A stretch of 9,583 bases of DNA from Candidatus Aminicenantota bacterium (GTDB lineage: Bacteria; Acidobacteriota; Aminicenantia; Aminicenantales; Saccharicenantaceae). The stretch spans positions 1 through 9,583 of the forward strand of contig JAPKZE010000252.1 in NCBI GenBank assembly GCA_026393955.1. Direction: 5' to 3'. This document shows, piece by piece, positions 5,696 to 9,583 of the stretch. The notes beneath the pieces were generated by a model. It saw only the letters and a program-made list of their open reading frames with translations. It made no database searches and was not told where the DNA came from. The position numbers and the translations under genes are program-made. How positions within the stretch are numbered: the stretch's first letter is position 1; every line of letters starts with the position of its first letter.

Positions 5696-7264
5696 TCAGC
5701 CCTTGGACTTGCCGTACCCGCCCCCGCCCGGTGTCTCGACGCGGAGGACGTCGCCGGGCCCGAGCTTGATGTTGACCTTGCCGCCTAAGGTCCGCGTCCG
5801 GCCGCGGGAATCGACCGAGTTACGGCCCGAAGCGCCCGGGTCTCCGCCGCGGGCGCCGTAGGGGGCGAAGCGCCTCCGTTCGGAGATGACCGTCAGGTCC
5901 ACCGGGACCCGGAACTCGTATTCCCGGACGATGCCTTCCCCGCCCGGATTGGCCCCGCGGCCGCCCGAGCCTTTCCGGAGGCCGTAGGACCGGATCTTCA
6001 GCGGCAGGTAGTTCTCGAGGGCCTCGATAGGCGTATTGAGCGAGTTGGTCATGTGGGTGTGGACGCCGCTGAGGCCGGGGGCCGCCGCGCCCCCGCCCAT
6101 GCCGCCGCCGATCGTCTCGTAGTAGGCGAAATGACGCTTCCGCACCGGATCATAGCCGCCGAAAGCGACGTTGTTCATCGTGCCCTGGCTGGCCGCGGGG
6201 ATGCGCTCCGGCATCGCCTTGGCCAGGGCGCCGAGCAGGACGTCGACGATGCGCTGCGAGGTCTCGACGTTGCCCCCGGCGCAGGCGGCCGGGAAGTCGG
6301 CGTTCACGATCGAAGCCCTAGGCGCGAGGATCGAAAGCGGTCGCATCAGCCCCGTGTTGAAGGGGATGTCCTCCTCGACCAGGCAGCGGAAGACGTAGAG
6401 CACGGCCGAGCAGGTGATGGCGAAGTTGGCGTTGACCCCCCCGGTCGTCTGGGGCGCGGAACCGGCGAAATCGATCACCGCCCGGTCGCCGCGGACCGCG
6501 ATCCGGACCGCGATGCGGATGGGGCGATCGGAGATCCCGTCGTCGTCGAGATGGTCCTCGAACGCATATTCGCCGTCGGGGATGTCGCGCAGCGTCCGGC
6601 GCAGGAATTCCTCGGAGTAATCCTGGATGAGCCCGGCGTAGAGGCGGACTTTTCCGGTGCCGAAGCGGCCCACCGCCTCCTCGATCCTCGTCCGGCCGAT
6701 GTCGTTGGCCGCGACCTGGGCCAGGAGGTCGCCGCGCCGCTCGTCGGGGGTGCGGACGTTGGCCAGGATAAGGTCGAAGACGTCCCGGTTCAGGCGGCCT
6801 CGGGAGTAAAGCTTGAGAGGCGGGATGATCAGGCCCTCCTGAAAAAGCTCGGTCGCGAGCGGCATGGAGCCCGGCGTCATGCCGCCCACGTCCGAATGGT
6901 GGGCCCGGTTGGCCACGATGAACTCGAGCTTTCCGCCGAGGAAGACGGGCGAGATGCAGGTGATGTCGGGCAGGTGGGTCCCGCCCCGGTAAGGATCGTT
7001 GAGGATGACGAGATCGCCCTTCTCGAACGTGACGGCCCGGAGCGCCGCCTGGACCGAGAGGGGCATGGCCCCGAGGTGGACAGGGATATGCGAGCCTTGG
7101 GCCAGCGTTTCGCCGGACCGGTTGAAGAGGGCGCAGGAGAAGTCCTTGCGCTCCTTGATATTGGGAGAAAGCGCCGTCCGGCCGAGGACCGCGGCCATTT
7201 CTTCGGAAATGGCGACGAAGACGTTCTTGAAGAGCTCGAGCTCGATGGGATCGACCTTCGTCAT
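5696..7264 (-). CDS. hyuB: Hydantoinase B / 5-oxoprolinase-family subunit B
   Basis: A 522-residue full-length member of the HyuB family (PF02538). With HyuA it forms an ATP-dependent enzyme that opens a cyclic amide, such as N-methylhydantoin or 5-oxoproline; acetone carboxylase alpha subunit is a relative. Conserved segments are SPNIKERKDFSCALF (33-47), GSHIPVHLGAMP (57-68), NDPYRGGTHLPDI (89-101), the presumed metal-site RAHHSDVGG (120-128), GGGMGGGAAAPG and NSLNTPIEALE in the C-terminal third, and the hallmark ending VETPGGGGYG. ATG 7264 overlaps the hyuA stop as ATGA, implying translational coupling and a stoichiometric complex; a weak AAGG lies upstream at 7275-7278. Sequence cannot separate hydantoinase from oxoprolinase or from other cyclic-amide substrates, so the symbol denotes family only. 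Confidence 0.93.
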   Translation of the reverse strand: MTKVDPIELELFKNVFVAISEEMAAVLGRTALSPNIKERKDFSCALFNRSGETLAQGSHIPVHLGAMPLSVQAALRAVTFEKGDLVILNDPYRGGTHLPDITCISPVFLGGKLEFIVANRAHHSDVGGMTPGSMPLATELFQEGLIIPPLKLYSRGRLNRDVFDLILANVRTPDERRGDLLAQVAANDIGRTRIEEAVGRFGTGKVRLYAGLIQDYSEEFLRRTLRDIPDGEYAFEDHLDDDGISDRPIRIAVRIAVRGDRAVIDFAGSAPQTTGGVNANFAITCSAVLYVFRCLVEEDIPFNTGLMRPLSILAPRASIVNADFPAACAGGNVETSQRIVDVLLGALAKAMPERIPAASQGTMNNVAFGGYDPVRKRHFAYYETIGGGMGGGAAAPGLSGVHTHMTNSLNTPIEALENYLPLKIRSYGLRKGSGGRGANPGGEGIVREYEFRVPVDLTVISERRRFAPYGARGGDPGASGRNSVDSRGRTRTLGGKVNIKLGPGDVLRVETPGGGGYGKSKG

Positions 7265-9282
7265 GGGCGTCCCGCCTTGCGGACAATAAGATTGAGGTAG
7301 GGATCGACGCGGCTCTCGGTGCCGGGCGGCAGGAAGGTCGTGGATTCCGGGTCGATGAGGAGGGCCGGCCCATGAACGGTATTACCGTGGCGAAGCCGGG
7401 ACCGGTCGTAGACCGCGCCCTCACGCACGGTCCGGCCGGTGTGGATCTTCTGCCTTTTGACGAGCGCCTTCGGATCGAGCCTGGCCGCCCGCGGCTCGCG
7501 GACGAGCGGGAGCTTCGGGGTGACGGCCACGGCCTTGATCCGGAGGTTTACGATCTCGACCGGCCGGCGGTCGTGGCGGTAGGAATAGAGCTGCTGATGC
7601 CGGCGGTGGAAGAGCTCGAGGAAGGCCTGGCCGAGCGAGCGCGACTTCCGGTAGGGGACGTCGATCTCGTAGGACTGGCCGAGGTAGCGGCAGTCGAGCG
7701 AGCGCTCCAGGACGACGTCCCTAAGGGCGAAGCCGTCCTCGAGCATGTCCCGGCGGCTCTTCTCTTCCAGGGCGCGGAATTCCGCTTCGAGCCGGGCCGG
7801 CGTGACCTGGGTATCCGTCTTCATGAGCGACTTCGTGTAGTCCTTGACCGGATCGGACATCAGCAGGCCGAAAGCCGAGAGGACGCCGGCGTTGCGGGGC
7901 ACAAGGACCGTGGGCATGCCCAAGTGCGCGGCCATCTCGACGGCATGCATGCCGCCGGCCCCGCCGAAGGACAGCAGGGCAAAGGCGCGCGGATCGATGC
8001 CGCGTTCGACGGAGATGACCCGGATGGCCTTCTCCATGTTGGCGTTGGCGATGGCCACGATGCCAAGCGCTGTTTCCGTCGCCGTTTTGCCGATCGTCCG
8101 GGCCAGCTTCGAAACGGCGGCCAGGCTCCGTTCCGGATGGATCTTCATGCGCCCGCCCAGGAAGAAATCCGGATCGAGGCGGCCCAAGCACAGGTTCGCG
8201 TCGGTCACCGCCGGAAGGTCGCCCCGGCCGTAGCAGGCCGGGCCCGGATCGGCCCCGGCGCTCTGGGGGCCGACGCGGAGCGACCCGCCACGGTCGGTGT
8301 AGGCGATCGAACCGCCGCCGGCCCCGACCGAGTGGATGTCGATGATGGGCAGCCGGATGGGGAAGTCCCCGACCCGGCTCTCGTGGGTCCGCCGGATGCC
8401 GCCCTCGATGAGCGAGACGTCGGTCGACGTGCCGCCCATGTCGAAGCTGATGACGTTGGCGAAGCCGGCCGCGGCGGCCAAAGCGCGGGCCCCGACGACG
8501 CCCCCGGCCGGGCCGGAGAGGGCCGTGCGGATGGGCTCGACGCGGGCCCGGGCCGGGGAGATGTAACCCTCGTTCGACTGCATGATGCGCAGGTCGGCCC
8601 CGCCCATGCGGCGGTCGAGCTCGCCGAGATAGCGGTCCATGACCGGCATAAGGTAGGCGTTGACGGCCGTGGTCGTGGTCCGCTCGAACTCGAGATACTC
8701 GGGGAGCAGGCGGCTGGAGACGGTGAAGAGCAGGCCGGACCGTTCCAGCTCCCGCGCGACGACCTCCTCGTTGGCCGGATTGGCGTAGGAATGGAGCAGA
8801 CAAACGGCGACGGCCTCGGCGCCCGACAGCTTGATCTTCTTGATGAGCTGGCGAACCTCCGTCACCCGGACGGATTTCTCGATCTCGCCCGAAGCGAGCG
8901 TCCTCTCGTGGAGCCCGAACCGGCGTTCGGCCGGGATGAGCTCGAACCGGCTTTCGGGCTGGAGGGAGTACAGGTTCCGCCGCGTCTGCCGGCCGATGGC
9001 CAGGACATCTTCGAATCCCGCCGTGGTGATCAGGGCGATGCGCCCGCCTTTTTGCTGGAGCAGCGCGTTGGTGGCCACGGTCGTGCCGTGGACGATGAAG
9101 ACGGCGGGGGAGTCCTTCAAGACGTCGCCGACACCCTCGAAGATGGCCAGCGATGGGTCTTTCGGAGTTGAGAGCACCTTCCGGTTGAAGAACCGGCCCT
9201 CACGCCAGACGACGAAGTCGGTGAACGTCCCGCCGGTATCCACTCCGACGCGGACGGTGACGGGCTTCCTGGTGCGCTCCAT
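7261..9282 (-). CDS. hyuA: Hydantoinase A / 5-oxoprolinase-family subunit A (ATP-binding)
   Basis: A 673-residue full-length HyuA-family protein, the ATP-using subunit that activates the cyclic substrate by phosphorylation and works with HyuB. The Hydant_A_N domain lies at about 9-185, with phosphate motif GVDTGGTFTDF (13-23) and HGTTVATNALL (65-75). The Hydantoinase_A domain lies at about 205-490, with SGPAGGVVGA (256-265), the second phosphate motif SFDMGGTSTDVSL (279-291), HSVGAGGGSIA (317-327) and SFGGAGGMHA (438-447). The remaining C-terminal part, about 500-673, includes CRYLGQSYE. All nucleotide-binding motifs look intact. ATG 9282 gives the usual short lead into RVGVDTGG, but there is no purine-rich ribosome site in front of it; a promoter-like sequence sits so close that the mRNA may be leaderless. 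The stop overlaps hyuB by four bases. The substrate is undetermined. Confidence 0.94.
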   Translation of the reverse strand: MERTRKPVTVRVGVDTGGTFTDFVVWREGRFFNRKVLSTPKDPSLAIFEGVGDVLKDSPAVFIVHGTTVATNALLQQKGGRIALITTAGFEDVLAIGRQTRRNLYSLQPESRFELIPAERRFGLHERTLASGEIEKSVRVTEVRQLIKKIKLSGAEAVAVCLLHSYANPANEEVVARELERSGLLFTVSSRLLPEYLEFERTTTTAVNAYLMPVMDRYLGELDRRMGGADLRIMQSNEGYISPARARVEPIRTALSGPAGGVVGARALAAAAGFANVISFDMGGTSTDVSLIEGGIRRTHESRVGDFPIRLPIIDIHSVGAGGGSIAYTDRGGSLRVGPQSAGADPGPACYGRGDLPAVTDANLCLGRLDPDFFLGGRMKIHPERSLAAVSKLARTIGKTATETALGIVAIANANMEKAIRVISVERGIDPRAFALLSFGGAGGMHAVEMAAHLGMPTVLVPRNAGVLSAFGLLMSDPVKDYTKSLMKTDTQVTPARLEAEFRALEEKSRRDMLEDGFALRDVVLERSLDCRYLGQSYEIDVPYRKSRSLGQAFLELFHRRHQQLYSYRHDRRPVEIVNLRIKAVAVTPKLPLVREPRAARLDPKALVKRQKIHTGRTVREGAVYDRSRLRHGNTVHGPALLIDPESTTFLPPGTESRVDPYLNLIVRKAGRP

Positions 9283-9294
9283 GGTCGAAGGGCT

Positions 9295-9324
9295 ATTAAA
9301 GCGTCAATGCCGGAGGCAAGTCAA
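9295..9324 (-). promoter_or_regulatory. Sigma70-like promoter in front of hyuA, possibly giving a leaderless mRNA
   Basis: On the minus strand, TTGACT (9324-9319, 5 of 6 to consensus) and TTTAAT (9300-9295, 5 of 6) are 18 bases apart. Only 12 bases separate the -10 from the hyuA ATG, so transcription would start about 3-6 bases before the start codon. That agrees with the lack of a ribosome site there. I see no clear terminator between the zinc-ribbon gene and hyuA, so read-through from upstream may add to expression. Confidence 0.5.
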
Positions 9325-9332
9325 ATTCAACT

Positions 9333-9551
9333 TCAGTGGCAGGTGCTGCAGGACTTGGTCGAGCAGCTGGTGCAGCTCGAGGAAGAGGCCTTGATGCGGC
9401 TGGAGCCGCCGCCGATGCCAAAACCAGAGATGAGCTTCTTGACCTCGGCCGACCCGCACTCGGCGCAGACGACGTCCTTATCTTTTCCCGCGGTCACGAG
9501 GCACTCGAACCTCTTGCCGCACTTCTGGCACGAGTATTCATAGATGGGCAT
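9333..9551 (-). CDS. FmdB-family zinc-ribbon protein (putative regulatory protein)
   Basis: A 72-residue protein opening MPIYEYSCQKCGKRFE, the signature of the FmdB/CxxC_CXXC_SSSS family (PF09723). One zinc ribbon is formed by Cys8-x2-Cys11 and Cys29-x2-Cys32; Cys17 is extra. A Gly-rich linker (GFGIGGGSS, 43-51) leads to a Ser/Cys tail with Cys60, 63, 68 and 71, two of which form CxxC pairs, as often seen in this family. The family was first named from the fmd operon of methylotrophs, but its molecular role is not established. ATG 9551 has only a weak AGG at 9558-9560; a TAAAAT at 9566-9561 resembles a -10 box, but its -35 would fall at or past the window edge. It precedes hyuA on the same strand, with a promoter-like sequence between them, so shared function is not implied. 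Confidence 0.88.
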   Translation of the reverse strand: MPIYEYSCQKCGKRFECLVTAGKDKDVVCAECGSAEVKKLISGFGIGGGSSRIKASSSSCTSCSTKSCSTCH

Positions 9552-9583
9552 TTCTTACCTATTTTACCGGATTCATCGACCCT

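Noticed and set aside
6053..7300. Plus-strand open frame of 415 codons opposite hyuB
   Set aside because: It is antisense to the well-supported hyuB, with low-complexity composition and no motif.
7372..9171. Long plus-strand open frame of 599 codons opposite hyuA
   Set aside because: It is the reverse complement of a gene with all HyuA motifs; its Asp/Gly/Ala/Arg-rich translation matches no fold and reflects GC-rich antisense openness.

Overview
The window is GC-rich bacterial chromosome (third codon positions strongly G/C) with dense genes on both strands, classic AAGGAGG-type ribosome sites and sigma70-like promoters. I see no rRNA, tRNA, CRISPR array, insertion sequence or phage gene. The gene set (an unusual PurF-like protein, M24 aminopeptidase, nitrilase-family hydrolase, HyuA/HyuB and a lipoprotein GHL10 glycosidase) would suit a peptide- and amino-acid-scavenging heterotroph. 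An Acidobacteriota/Aminicenantia-like origin is my guess from style and composition, not a demonstrated assignment.

Layout. (1) 1-274, plus strand: the probable tail of a gene ending at base 42, a perfect 8-bp inverted repeat, then a small unrecognised gene (107-274). (2) 300-1706, minus strand: a PurF-type protein whose PRPP-binding half and four Fe-S cysteines look intact but whose glutaminase nucleophile and partner residues are gone. (3) 1707-1853: a divergent control region with two back-to-back, well-spaced promoters. (4) 1854-4536, plus strand: a tightly coupled three-gene operon of M24 Xaa-Pro aminopeptidase-like protein, nitrilase-superfamily hydrolase (TTG start, TTGA overlap) and stand-alone NusG-like factor (TGATG overlap). 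(5) 4562-9282, minus strand and convergent with the previous operon: hyuA-hyuB (ATGA overlap) followed after 15 nt by a secreted GHL10-type glycoside-hydrolase-like protein. (6) 9333-9551, minus strand: a FmdB-type zinc-ribbon protein, 44-50 nt upstream of hyuA and separated from it by a promoter-like sequence.

How they may work together (inference): the aminopeptidase, the C-N hydrolase and the ATP-dependent 5-oxoprolinase/hydantoinase-type pair all open peptide or cyclic/linear amide bonds, so the region may serve recycling of peptide or cell-wall-derived amino acids, with the GHL10 lipoprotein acting on glycans outside the membrane. The substrates cannot be read from the sequence. The points most worth a second look are the cysteine-less PurF homologue, the nitrilase with Met at the usual catalytic Lys position, the NusG-like gene whose UAA is followed in frame by a typical NusG-like tail, and the likely leaderless start of hyuA.
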